Shown here: positions 22,908-35,002 of the stretch, piece by piece | Layout: every line of letters begins with the position of its first letter | Position numbering within the stretch: the first letter of the stretch is position 1 | From: Quillaja saponaria | Lineage: Eukaryota; Streptophyta; Magnoliopsida; Fabales; Quillajaceae | Reading direction: 5' to 3' | Assembly: GCA_029379385.1 (NCBI GenBank) | Contig: CM055611.1 | Coordinates: forward strand, 26,006,092-26,070,091 | DNA length: 64,000 bases | Position numbers and translations under genes: made by a program | Notes under the pieces: generated by a model | Seen by the model: the letters and a program-made list of their open reading frames with translations, nothing else | Database searches by the model: none | Told to the model about the DNA's origin: nothing

Positions 22908-25756
22908 TCAAGGGGCATATACAGAATCAGGCGACATTGATATCATCTGAAGGAGGCTTGAATTTGAGAATGTCTCCTCCAGTGCAGGTCCCCTCTTACT
23001 ACTTCCATCAATACTCTCTTTTGTAATGTGTACCAGCTCTCTAGCTACATCAATCATACCAAGTTTGCCATCTCCTCCAAATAACAAACATCTTGTTGCA
23101 AGGTCTGCAACTATCTCTATTTGCTCTCTGCGAAAATGAGGTTGCTCGTGATAGTAAAGAAGTGGATCTACGATCTCTTCTAGCTTCCCATTCCTTATTT
23201 TCTGCAAGGCTTCAGTTGGCTGGTCCAAGTGATTTGAGCCTGAAATAATCTCAAGAAGCATAACACCCATGTCACAAACATCACTTCTAGGGAAATGTGA
23301 ACCTTCATAGTTGTTATACAAGAGAGAACCATCTCCAAAACTTGAACTAACGAGCTCAAAACCAACAATTTTGACGGAAAAGTTATCATCTAAGAATATG
23401 CAGCCAGATTTAAGGTCATGGTGGAATATGGGAGGAGACAGCTCATATTGCAAGAATGCAAGAACACTACATGTTTCTGCTGCAATAGTTAATCTCTTAT
23501 ACCAGTCGAAGCAAACATTTTCTCCTTTTCTTGTGTGTAAATATTCCTCAAGGGTACCATTAGCAGGATACTCATAGACCACTAAAGGGGTGTAGCCACA
23601 GTCAATACAGCATCCGAGAAGGCGGGCCATATTCCTGTGTACAATTGCAGATAGAACCTCAATTTGTGATAAGACTTGAATCAGGTCCTTTTCATTCTCA
23701 CATTGTAACTTGTGTACAGCTACATGAGATCCATCCCCAAGAACTCCAGAATAAATTGTCCCATTACTTGCATGCACGAGTTTCTGACCCTCCTCAAAAG
23801 ATTTGGTGGCTTCCTCTAGCTCATGGTAGCTGAATAATCGAGTTCTGCAAGCTTTCCGAAATGAGATGGTGCTGTGATAGTGAGCCTGCTCAGTGTCAAA
23901 TGTCCCTGGTTTTACTTGTCTTTTAAGGAGACAAAAAAGTGCAGTCAAGGAGGCAACAATGAAAACTGGACCAAGAACTCCTGCATGTTGCAGATGCCAT
24001 GATGTCAACCCATAATAAATAAAAATGTATATCTATAACACAAGATTATTAGCTAACTACATTTCAAGGAGAGAGAATGCTGAAATTAGTGTACAAATAT
24101 GATAATATTGTGAAAATTCTTAACTGCATTTTTTGCCTTGTAATCACTTCAAATGTAGTTTGATAGACTGAAGATATAGTGTACCTTGTGGCTTGTCACA
24201 CTGAATTTTTCTTTGGTAACAAATATTTTCTCCCCTATTCACAAAACTCATTAATACACCTATGTAAATGTTTTATGTCATCACTTACCAGCAACAATGA
24301 CAGCTTTCCTTCCATCTCGTTTTCTGGTGTAGCAGTCATCACCATAGGCTTCCTGTCCATCCTTGATACAGGCTGCAAAAGAGACATCAGTACGAGTAAG
24401 TTATGGCACCTAAGCATTTATAGAGTGACAACATGGTTAAAAAGAGGAGAATTTTCCAAACCTCGTGCATTTTGAAAGTGTAAAGTGAACAGAAATGAGA
24501 TTACAAAAAGATGGAATAAAAGCTAATGTTTTTCAACATACAGTAAATTACATAGGTAGCATTGCTTGAAGGTGCTTATCATATTAAGCAACAAATGGTT
24601 AGTAGGCCACACGAACCAATCCATTTGTTTATTTTAATTTTTGAAAGATCTTGTATCCTATCATCTATTATATATGTTAACATTCCCTCTTTGATTCAGT
24701 GGCCTGATAAACTTTTCTGTTAAAGGGATCTCCTAAGATATAAGAGGCCCGATTTGCTTTCTTGCAAGTGTCCTATGTGCTTCTCCCTACCAAATGGTCT
24801 TAAAAGGCACCTAAGCTTGAAGGTAGCTAAGGACTAACATCTGCTAGTAAGACAACTCTTTAGATGGAGAATATGGTTGTGAAGACGACCTCTAAACATA
24901 TAATTAGAAAGGCAGAGATTTGATTTCAGCAAAGCAAAAGCATCTAGTGCATAAAATTGGACATAAATCTAGGTGATTAGGAAAATACTTACACTTCAAG
25001 CACCCTGTTCCTTTTGCAAATCCATCACCAACATATCCATCCTGACACACACACCTTACACCTGTTTCGATAGCCGTGGCATTGGCTATGTCTGCATTTC
25101 TTGCACAAGCTCCCTCAGAGGAGTTCTTAGGAATAGCCCATTCCAATTTGACCCCTCTCTTCCCTGAATTTGACCCTCGCAAAACAACCCAACTAGAAAA
25201 GCCCCTGCAACCAAACTTAGAAAACACTGAAATCCCATCTCCAACATGCCATATGCTATGATCAGAGAGTGGGTAACAGCAGGCAGGGAAACCACTGTCA
25301 CTTCCATCACAACCAGGCAACTCAACGGTTTCACAATCTGCTTTGCACAGAGAGGAATCTTCACAATCATATAGACCAATAACATTGTCAACTGAGACTC
25401 CAAAATACTTATTTTCTGCAAAATCTCTACCAAATGAATTCAAATCATTGTATTGTCTACATGAGGATGTGGTTGGGAAGTCTACAAGTACACCATCCCT
25501 GGAAGAATTCCAGTACTGGGTACCTTTCTGACCCAATATTAAGCACAAGGGTAGATGAATTCAAGCAAGAGAGATTGAAATTATATGAAATTGACCCACA
25601 AGAAGAATTCAAATAAAATGGAAAAGGAACCTGGTGCCTCCCACAACTTTCATTGCAATAATTTGAAGGCAAACTGGGTTTCAATTTTTCTTCTTGTTCT
25701 TGAAGGGAATGAGAAAAAGGAAAGCAAATAAGAAGTCCAAGCACTATAGGTAACAT
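22908..25756 (-). CDS. GUB_WAK receptor-like protein with pseudokinase domain, one frameshift
   Basis: Three exons: 24993-25756, 24289-24372 and 22908-23980. Exon 1 gives a signal peptide (MLPIVLGLLICFPFSHS) and a cysteine-rich cell-wall-binding domain (NYCNESCGRHQVPFPFY onward) ending in an EGF-like CVCQDGYVGDGF. Exon 2 gives SCIKDGQEAYGDDCYTR, and exon 3 a membrane segment (GPVFIVASLTALFCLL) and a kinase fold. The fold lacks catalytic residues: the VAIK lysine is His (HVAVHKLQ), HRD reads HHD, and DFG reads GFE. The layout and the lost residues recall Arabidopsis At2g46850, annotated as probably inactive, so it may act as a receptor scaffold rather than an enzyme. Exon 1 has one extra base at about 25496-25503 (CCAGGGATGG), shifting from EFFQG to DGVLVDF; its length of 764 confirms the +1. 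As written the protein would stop early. Confidence 0.85.
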
Positions 25757-25859
25757 TGCCAGTGCTGAAAGGGGCTATTTTGACTGTGTAAAAGGGAGAA
25801 GAGAATGAGTGAGTAGTACTACGTTCATGTCCTGCTTTTGTTGCCAATGGTAATGGCAA

Positions 25860-28730
25860 TTGAATATAAAGATGGTATCTTTTTCCAAAAGGGACAGCAT
25901 ATATTTGGAAAATGACAATCAGGAATACCCAGGTGGTAACGTGGAAAGATCATGGAGGTACTGGGTTATTGAGGAAGACATAGAAGTTGGGGATGAAGGA
26001 GACGATTGGTCTGTGGAATGGGCTACAGTTCGTACCAAATAAATATATGGGATGGTGTGCTCTATGTGAGCGTGGCCTATGTGTGTTAGGGTTTCAATTC
26101 AGTTCAATGGCACTTGGATTTTGGTTAAATAAATTTAATATTGTTATTTGCATGGGCTTCGAGATTTGATGCATATAACAAAGAATATTATGTCAAATTA
26201 AGTAATGTTGTTTGAGAATTACGGAATGTCAGATCTATCTCCTAATTTCACATTGAGCGTCAAATGATATAATTAGAAATTAATTAAAAAATATATAAAT
26301 TAGTTTAGACATACTTAGTTTTAATCGAATTAAAAAAATAATTAATAAAAATATGTAAATTAATCCCAACACGCTTGAACTCTAAATAAATAAATAAAAT
26401 ACTTATCTAATTAATATGCTACATATCAAATCTATTTTACTAAAATTACATTTTATAAATTTTAACAAAACGAAAACTATCCTATTATAAGGTGTAATAA
26501 AATTAGGAGAATACTCCGTGTAAAAAAACACACTCTTATATTTGTGACATGATTGGTATATATGAATAAAGTTATTAAGTTTGATCATATTTATTATGAA
26601 AGTAATTAATTTAGATAATTAGTAAAGTAATTATGTGGTTACTTTTGAGTTATTTTATTACAAAAATAATTTCTCCTTGTACATAGAATGATCCTAAAAT
26701 TAGGTGAAAATAAAATTGGTATTATTATTGCATTGTGAGAACAGGATATTAAATTAAGTAGTTGTGAGAGATTGTTGTTAAAAGTTCTTTAAATTTGTTG
26801 GTTTTATATGATGAAATAATTGAGTTAAAAATGTAAAAATGAGTATGAAAATAAACAATAAAACATTAGAAGTTTCAAAAAGTAGTCTAGCTTCTAATAC
26901 TATTATTGTGAAATTGACAATTTTTAATAATAATAACAAAAACAACCAGAAATTTATTTATTAAGTTCCTAAACTCTTAACACATACCTCGTGCGGTGGT
27001 TTTCGTACTTGCTTTAGAGCTCACAAGGGAGCTACATTTGTACTTGTGCACAAGCTTTGTTTAATTGTTTACTTATACTTTCTGCAGCATGCAAAAGGGT
27101 TAAATGAAGGAATACATGCTATACTAGTTCTTGGAAATGCTGTGAACTTTGTCTGGGGAATTGAGAAGCCAAAATTGCCGGGTCATAGAGTGAACAACCT
27201 TGCAAGCTCACTTCACGAAAATTTTAATAAAAATTATTATTATTTTTTATTTTAGAAAATACAATTGTTTTCTTATTTGTAGCCCACTATTGTTTTTTAA
27301 TTTTTTTAATGTATATTAGCTTGTTAAGTCTAACATCTAACACTTAAAAAGGAGTCTTGTTCAATCAAAGCAAGAGTACACAATTCATCAAGGAGAAAAT
27401 AATTTTTTCAATTTATTGAATTTATGAATTCAAATCACTTTGAGAAAGATAATGAAACATAAAATTTTTATAAATAACATTTCTTATCAAATAAGTGAAT
27501 TGGTCAAAATATGTATAACTTAATCCATACACCACCTAACTACTAAATCTTCCATTAAGGGCACAGTTGTATGTAACATTTTCTCCTTCCTTGGTAGTAA
27601 CTATTACGGCTGGACTCCAATTTTGGAAGTAAGGAGCCAACATGGGAGATTGGGAGGAGATTGAGTGCATCAAACTCCTTTTTGAAAAAAAGGGAAGGAA
27701 GATGCAAAGAATCCCTTGAGACTTTTTATTTTATTTTATTTTATTGAGTTGCATATAAAAGGGAAGAGCACTACACTATATAATTTGTTTCATACAAAGT
27801 CCATAGAGGTTCTAAAAAAAGACTCTTGTTATGTCAAAATAAACCCAACGGTTTGAATTTTGAATCTGAGCAACAATTATAAGATGTGGAAGACAATTAT
27901 TAAGGATGAAAATATCTCTTCAGGGAACAAAATTTCTTCATGACATGATTGATACCATTGAAATATTTCGGTTTCGTAAGCCATGGATATGATACCTTTT
28001 ACTGAAATTCCTTCGTTTCCACCATATTCGAAGTTGTATCATTCAGCTTCGATTGAATCTAATGTATTTTGACCGATTTATTGAACAGGCATCCATAACT
28101 TTAAAAAAATTCAGATCAAAATCGGCTAGATGAACAAAATGATTGTGAGATTAAAAATTGAAAATTTATGGGTTTTGGTTACTTACTTAGATCATCTGCC
28201 TACAAAGAAAGAGGTATTTATTTGCATTTGGGAGGAGCAATTGAGTAAATGCGTCTATCAGCCTTTTTCTTTGCCATTTTTCATATATGCTTGTTGTAAT
28301 TTGAAATTTCTTTTTCCATTGAAGATGAAAAATGCCTCAAAGTTGTAGCCATTTAATGTGTGATAGCAATTTTAATTGTATACTGATATATTTTTACTAA
28401 TTTCGCGGCACTCATATTACGCATCAATCGTGTTCATTATATATTAAACAAGTAGATTAATTCAATACAAAAATTTACTTCATAATGTAAATATTTTTTT
28501 TTTTTAATATTCTAAAGATAGAAAAAGAATGAACACAATAATATGATAATCATAAAAAGCAAAATCTTAATATTATTTCAAATTTTTTAACTTTTTAAAA
28601 TTTTTAAATTTTCATATTATAATTATTTGTAAATTATTATATAAAAAAATTGAGAAATTCAGTATTAAATATTATTGATAAATAGTTATTGACAAATTAC
28701 AGATTTATTATTATGAAAACAATTAAGAAA
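25860..28730. other. AT-rich intergenic DNA
   Basis: Apart from one possible exon fragment near 27088-27220, I see no gene. The DNA is strongly AT-rich with simple A/T runs. The first few hundred bases are the promoter side of the receptor-like gene. Confidence 0.6.
27088..27220 (+). pseudogene. isolated exon-like fragment, possibly AIG1/IAN GTPase
   Basis: After an acceptor-like TTTCTGCAG, an open stretch reads HAKGLNEGIHAILVLGNAVNF. It resembles the AK-DGIHAVLVVFSVRNRF segment of plant AIG1-type GTPases. No P-loop or flanking exons are visible nearby. The resemblance is short, and the fragment could be something else. Confidence 0.25.
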
Positions 28731-28734
28731 ACTG

Positions 28735-29935
28735 ACCCTAATTACAGTACCTTAACCACATTCCTGATTAAGGTATCTTAACCCTAATTGTGATATCCTA
28801 ACACTAATTATAGTACCCTAACACTAACTTCGATACCCTAACCATAGTTACGGTATCCTAACCCTAGTTATGGTACCCAAACCCTAGTTATGGGACCCAA
28901 ACCGAAGTTATGGTACCCAAACTCAAGTTATGGTACTCAAACCCTAGTTATAGTATCTAAACCTTAGTTACTGTAGTTATGATACACAAACCCTAGTTAC
29001 GATACCCAAACCTTAGTTAGAATACTCAAACTCTAATTACGGTACCCTAACCCTAGTTACCGTACCCTAACCCTAGTTACCATACCCTTACCCTATTTAC
29101 AATACCCTAACCCTAGTTATCATACCCTAACCCAAGTTGCAGTACCCAAACCTTAGTTATTGTAGTTACGATACACAAACCCTAGTTACAGTACCCTAGC
29201 CCTAGTTGCGGTACCTTAACCCTAGGTATTGTACCCAAGCCTTAGTTACGGTACCTTAACCCTAGGTACTGTACCTTAACCTTTGTTATCGTACCCAAAC
29301 CCAAATTAACGTACCCAAACCCTAGTTATTGTAGTTATAATACACAAACCCTAGTTACAATACTCAAACTCTAGTTACGGTATTCTAATCCTAGTTATCA
29401 TACCCTAACCCTGGTTACCATACCCTAATCTTAGTTACCATTCCTTTACCCTAATTACATTACCCAAACCTTAGTTACTGTACCCAAACCTAAGTTATGA
29501 TGCCCAAACCCAAGTTATAGTACTAAAACCCTAGTTATTGTAGTTATAATACACAAACCCTAGTTACGATACCCAAACTCTAGTTACGGTATTCTAATCC
29601 TAGTTATCATACCCTAACCCTAGTTACCGTACCCTAATCCTAGTTACGATTCATTTACCCTATTTACATTACCCAAATTCTAGTTACTGTACCCAAATCC
29701 AAGTTGCAGTGCCTAAACCCAAGTTACAGTACCCAAACACTAAGTACTGTAGTTATGATACACAAATCCTAGTTACGATATCCTAAACCTAGGTACCGTA
29801 CCTAAACCTAGTTATGTTACCCTAACCCTAGTTATCGTACCATAACCCCAGTTACTATATCCTAACCCTAGTTATCGCACCTAACCCTAGTTACTATACC
29901 TAACCCTAGTTACCGTACCCTAACCCTAGTTATAT
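28735..29935. repeat. 20-bp telomere-like minisatellite with higher-order units
   Basis: About 1.2 kb is built from a degenerate 20-bp unit close to CCGTACCCTAACCCTAGTTA, roughly 60 copies. The unit embeds the plant telomere-like ACCCTAACCCTAG. A longer variant containing TGTAGTTAYGATACACAAAC recurs at about 28972, 29161, 29330, 29539 and 29748. The intervals of 189, 169, 209 and 209 bp are each a multiple of 20 plus 9, so the array also has a higher order. The last copies near 29880-29935 are the cleanest. Confidence 0.9.
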
Positions 29936-30383
29936 GAGTGTTCTATAATCGAGTCAATTCAATGAACTTGTACTCCAACAAGTACCAAAATGTTGTATAG
30001 TGTCAACTACACAAGTGATAATGAGATCGATTGCTCTCAATATTTGAGTTAAGATAACATATACTAATTTAACTTGATCATTAATTTTCATTATGAATGA
30101 TCCTATGAGTAGGAATGTTTAAGAATGTAGTTAAGGAAACATATCTCATTAGTGTGATCACATCATGATTTTATTTATTTATTTTCATTTATTTTATTTT
30201 ATGAGATTTATCATGTTAGCAACTAAAGTACATGATAAATAATAGTATCATATGGTTATCAAGTAATTTTATTTTACAAATAATTTAACAAAACTATATT
30301 AATTGTGATATGCCATACACATCTAATGTTATTGGCTTTAGGGCATAATTTTAATAGTACACAAATTAGATCACTAGCTAAGG

Positions 30384-30560
30384 CACTACAAGAACATGTT
30401 TTTAAGCGAAGTCCAAATTGTTGTCACAGATAACTGTTTTATGTGTGCGCAATTTGGTTATTTGCAACAACAATCTGTTGTCATAGATAATTAATCCTTA
30501 ATGTTGATTGTTGTCATTGATAATATTCTTTGGATACTAATAATGATATAATTTTTCCAA
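30384..30560 (+). mobile_element. CACTA-type transposon end
   Basis: CACTACAAGAA at 30384-30394 is the classical terminus of plant CACTA (En/Spm) elements. It is followed by imperfect subterminal repeats of the form TTGTTGTCAYAGATAA (about 30428, 30478 and 30508). No matching opposite end was found downstream, so this is a fragment or its partner has decayed. Confidence 0.5.
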
Positions 30561-30899
30561 TTTTTTTTTGCATTCATCATTTTAAGCAATTATTGTTCGC
30601 TGGTAATATTTAATTTTTATTTTTAATTATTTCACTCGTGCCATTTTGGGCAAACTTTATTTGCGTCCACCTTATTAATATATATTTTTAATAAATATTA
30701 TCTGCATCCACACTTAAAATGTATCTGCTTTCGTTGATGAGTTTTCCCAATTTGAACCCATGGCATGCGATTTTCCCTTCACTCATCTCACATTTTTGCA
30801 ACTCAACTCGCCTATGAAATCTCTCTCTCTCAGGCCGTGTGTCCCTGCCGCCGTGAAGGTATCTTCGTCGAGGTCTAGAGCAAATCTGTCTGTGTTACC

Positions 30900-32291
30900 A
30901 GCTATTCATTTTGACCAAAATCCCATTTTTCTTCATACTGCAGGGGAAGAAGGATTCTTATCTCGTCCTTTCAAACTTAAGCAAATGTGGACAAGGGACA
31001 GCATAAGCACTCTTGTGATTGAATGTGCTTGGAAATCTGAGGCTAGTGGTTCTTTAGTCTTTATTGCTAACTGTAAACTGATAGAATTTAGGAGGAAACT
31101 CAAAGATTGGAATCAGAATCAATTTAAGAGTGTTGAGTCTAATATCAAGAGATTGAATGCTATTATTGACAATCTTCAATGTAGTCCCCCGTTTAGCTCA
31201 AATCTCCAACTGGAAGCTGACCTTTGACACCAGCTTAATGAATGGCTTGCTAAGGAAGAGTTACTACGGAAGGAAAAATCCTGGGTGCAATGGCTAAATT
31301 AGGAAAAAAGGAATACACCATTTTTTCATCTTATTCCGTAAACTGATAACCTACACATGGTCAATCACTTTAACCCTATGAGCCTCTGTAATGTTGTATA
31401 TAAATGTATCTATAAACTTAAAGAAAATCCGCAACCTCAGCTGTCTTTGTGATTGTGATACTGAAAATCTGCATCATCTGATTTTTGAATCATCTTTTAC
31501 TCAAAAAATCTGGTTTGTGTATAAATGGGCTTTTTGAATTCAAAGATTCAGACATCTTCTCCTATTCGATGGCTTCTGCTTATTCTGGATGACATTGCAA
31601 GCAAAGCTGTCTTAGGAATTGATGCAACAATGCATCTATTGTTGTTGACAGGATCTGGTGACTTAGAAATCAGGTTGTCCATTCACACTAATTATCAGTT
31701 TCAGGTTTCAATAGCTCGGCTTTCAATGTTAATAATTCTTTTGCTGAGACTTCTAAGGCTTGCTTTCCTTCACCTAAGAGTCTAGATCCAAGTGGTTGGT
31801 GTTTGCTTGCTCTTGATTGGATCAAAGTCAGTTTTGATGTGGCTGTAGGAGAAGCTGGTTCCTGGTCAACAACTTTTGCAGTCAATAGTGAGGCTATGTC
31901 CTGGAAGACAGAGTAATATTCCTGCATTACTATGATCCTTTGGTTGCGGAGGCCCAAGCTAGTGGCTGCCAATATCGCAGGAGCTGTGGGAGCTAGTGGG
32001 GGTGTCATTCTGGAGGTGACTCTCAATTAGTTTTGGATGCCATCAACTCAAAGGGAGTTAACTATAATTGGACTATCACCCTTTTTATCTCTGATATTTT
32101 GTCTGTTCTGGGTAATGTAAACTTGCGGGTTTGTAAAAAAGTTCCCAGATGTAACAACTTCCATGCTCATAATCTGGCTAGGAAGTATCCAGACCTTGGT
32201 CAACCTATTGCTGTTAGTAGCTGTAATTTCCACGTGAATTTTTGATCCTTGGTGTTGCTTAATATCAATTTATCAAAAAAAAAAAAAAAAA
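30900..32291 (+). mobile_element. collapsed LINE (non-LTR retrotransposon) with poly-A tail
   Basis: Broken frames read the region between endonuclease and reverse transcriptase (PFKLKQMWTRD..., KLKDWNQNQFKSV, EELLRKEKSWVQWL). Next come a reverse-transcriptase scrap (MSLCNVVYK), a zinc-binding scrap (ENLHHLIFESSFTQKIW) and RNase H (LVLDAINSKG..., CNNFHAHNLARKYP). A poly-A run at 32275-32291 marks the 3' end. Most of the reverse transcriptase is missing, and stops and shifts abound. The open frame from 30760 (MACDFPFTH...) precedes the LINE-like part and is unexplained. Confidence 0.75.
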
Positions 32292-32737
32292 TGAATAGTA
32301 ATATCAAAGATTTTTTATTTTTGTATATCATTTAAAATTTTATTTCCTCTTTCTGTTATAGCAATCAAGGAAGATACAAAAGAGGTACAATAATTATAGA
32401 TAAAGAATTCAATTTCTTTTAAAAAATAAAATGAATAGGGGACATTTACTGGAAAATCTAACAAAAAAAAGAATTAATAAAGGCCACACTTCAAAGATTT
32501 AAATACAAAATAGAATTGTGACAAGGAAAGGAAAGGAAAAAGAAAAGAAAGAAAGCAACGAAGAACATGTGACCTTTTGTTTCTGTAAATGGTCTCCTAA
32601 AATGAGCAGAAAACAGAATCAATTTGTTCTCACAGATAAATTCTCCGTCCACTCAGCAACTTCATCCTTCGATTCTTCGCTTGAAAAAGCGAGTCTTTTC
32701 CTGTTAATATCGGCTTCGTTTCCTCACAGAAAATACA

Positions 32738-32851
32738 TTTATATATCAACACAAAGTAAAGCCTGTGTCCCATGATTCCTTTCATTCCCTACACCATCAA
32801 ATTCAAAATCCTTAAGAAGAAGCTACCATAACCAAAGCCATGGTAGCTTAG
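32738..32851 (+). promoter_or_regulatory. ATG1 core promoter and leader with small upstream ORFs
   Basis: TTTATATAT at 32738-32746 is a plausible TATA box, with a start of transcription near 32770. The leader then holds an upstream ORF at 32772-32831 (19 codons, MIPFIPYTIKFK...) and a three-codon ORF ATG GTA GCT TAG at 32840-32851. Whether the first lies inside the mRNA depends on the exact start. Confidence 0.4.
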
Positions 32852-32921
32852 TGGGTATTGCTGGACGTCCCACAAGACCAAAACCCAGTTGTTGTTTTAA
32901 TCAACTGGTTTAGGTTAGTTC

Positions 32922-34963
32922 ATGGATTTTGGAGACCCCAACCGGCCCCGCTTAATTGGGGACTATATACTGGGACCGAGAATAGGGTGGGGTTCTTTTG
33001 CAGTGGTGTGGCGCTCTACACATCGTCACTCGGGTTTAGAGGTTGCTGTTAAACAGATTGACAAGAAACAGCTTAGCCAGAAAGTCAGTGAGAATTTGTC
33101 CAGAGAGATATCCATTCTCAGCACCATCAATCACCCCAATATTATTCGCCTCTTCGAAGCCATCGAGGTAACTCATTATTGTCTATTGGCGTTTTCTTAA
33201 TCTGGTGTTGTTCTTTCCGTGGTTTATGTAATGTTGGTCTCTGGGGTTTACAGACCGAGGACAGCATTTACCTTGTTTTGGAGTATTGTAATGGCGGTGA
33301 CCTGGCGGCTTATATTCATCGGCATGGAAAAGTTTCGGAAACAACTGCTCGGCATTTCATGAGGCAACTGGGTATGTATGCTCAACTATACATTTAACTT
33401 CTGGCTTTTCAAGTATAAAAGCTCATATTTTTAGTCTTTAGGAAATAGGGTATATGCTTGAACTTGCACATGATATCTGGCTGTTCAGTTGGATTCAGAT
33501 TGTCCCTAATAAATGGTTAGGAAATTGGGTTTGTCATTAATGATTAGGTAAGCATATGTTTTGAAGTGTTAATACTTGATGCTCCATGTTTATCTTTTCC
33601 ATTTTTATTCTATGGAGCTCACGGTAGCAAAATCTGAAATGAACTTCTATATGTTCAATTTGGATTCTCTTGTGCAGCTGCAGGATTGCAAGTACTTCAA
33701 GAAAAGCACCTCATTCATAGAGATTTAAAACCTCAGGTATTAATTCTTACCTTCTGAAAACGTTTATTTTCTCTAAATTCTTCTTACTTGTTTTATGTCA
33801 TGCTATATAAATTTTGTCATTTACTGTATGCAAAGTCATAAGTTTGTGGAAATCCTTTTTTTTTTCTTTTAATCAGTCAGAGCTTTATGGAGATTTTTTA
33901 TTCTTATTTTCGAGAAATACGATCTTTTCCTTGATGAATTGAAGCTGTATTCATCAAAGAGAACAAAAACAAGCAGCTGTTTTTGCACAAATTACAAGCA
34001 GTAAATGAACCTGACTAAGAAACATAAGATAGTGAAAAATTAAATGCTGCACTAAGGGATGGGAAAACTTTTAGCAGCAAAGAACTGGTGAATTGATTCA
34101 ACTGCAGGGAGTTTTGTCAGAAATAAATTAGTGACTGAACCTTGTAAATTTGAGACTTGCAGGCCCTTTGTGTATGAGTAGTTTGATATTATTATGAGCT
34201 TTGCAATGATTATCTCCTACACGATCTCTACTCTACTCTGTTCGTTCATTGTCTTCTCAAAATTGCAGAATTTACTCCTGGAAGCCACTGAAGAAATTCC
34301 ACTTTTGAAGATAGGAGATTTTGGTTTTGCAAGGTAATGTTGTTCCTATAAAAATTCTAGTACTTGATGTTTCATCACTGCTTCAACCGTACCCTGTTAT
34401 GTCATCTATTGTCTCTAGCAAAAAACCTAAGCGAAACCAGAAAAGCTTTGTCCTATTTTTCTTTCCCTAAAGGATCCTTTATCTAGTAACATATGTTTTT
34501 TTTAAAATCTGAAGTCATGAAGTTAACTGCAACTTAATTCTCAAAGGTGGAAAAAAAAAGGAAGAGCTTTACACTCTGTAAAAAACTGGAGTTTGATAGG
34601 GTGACTGTATATTTAGAAGATTTGTAGTTAATGATCATGAGCAGTTTAGCTGATCGTATAAGAAAGTTTTGGTTTGAGCAGGCTCTGCTGCTGGCTATAA
34701 CTCTTCTAATTGGTTAACGAGATTTCTCTCTCTCTCTTTTATCTTGATCTGAATGAGATCCCTCTTATTTCATCAGAAGAAAATAAAATGTCGATTCTCA
34801 AGTTGAATACTTCTCTTACCCTTCAGTTTCCAATGTCCGATCCAAATTTGTCCTTTAGAGTTTGAATTTCCATATTGCAAAAGTATCTGTAACTGAGTGA
34901 TGCGGATGTTTTGGGCAGTATATATGGTAGCAGGAGCTATGAAATTAACATGATAAAGGTTAT

Positions 34964-35002
<39 letters not shown>

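Noticed and set aside
28735..29935. A true chromosome-end telomere
   Set aside because: Units are degenerate, 20 bp long rather than 7, and genes lie on both sides. It is at most an interstitial relic.
28735..29935. CRISPR-like array
   Set aside because: There are no spacers of constant length between exact repeats, and the genome is a plant's.
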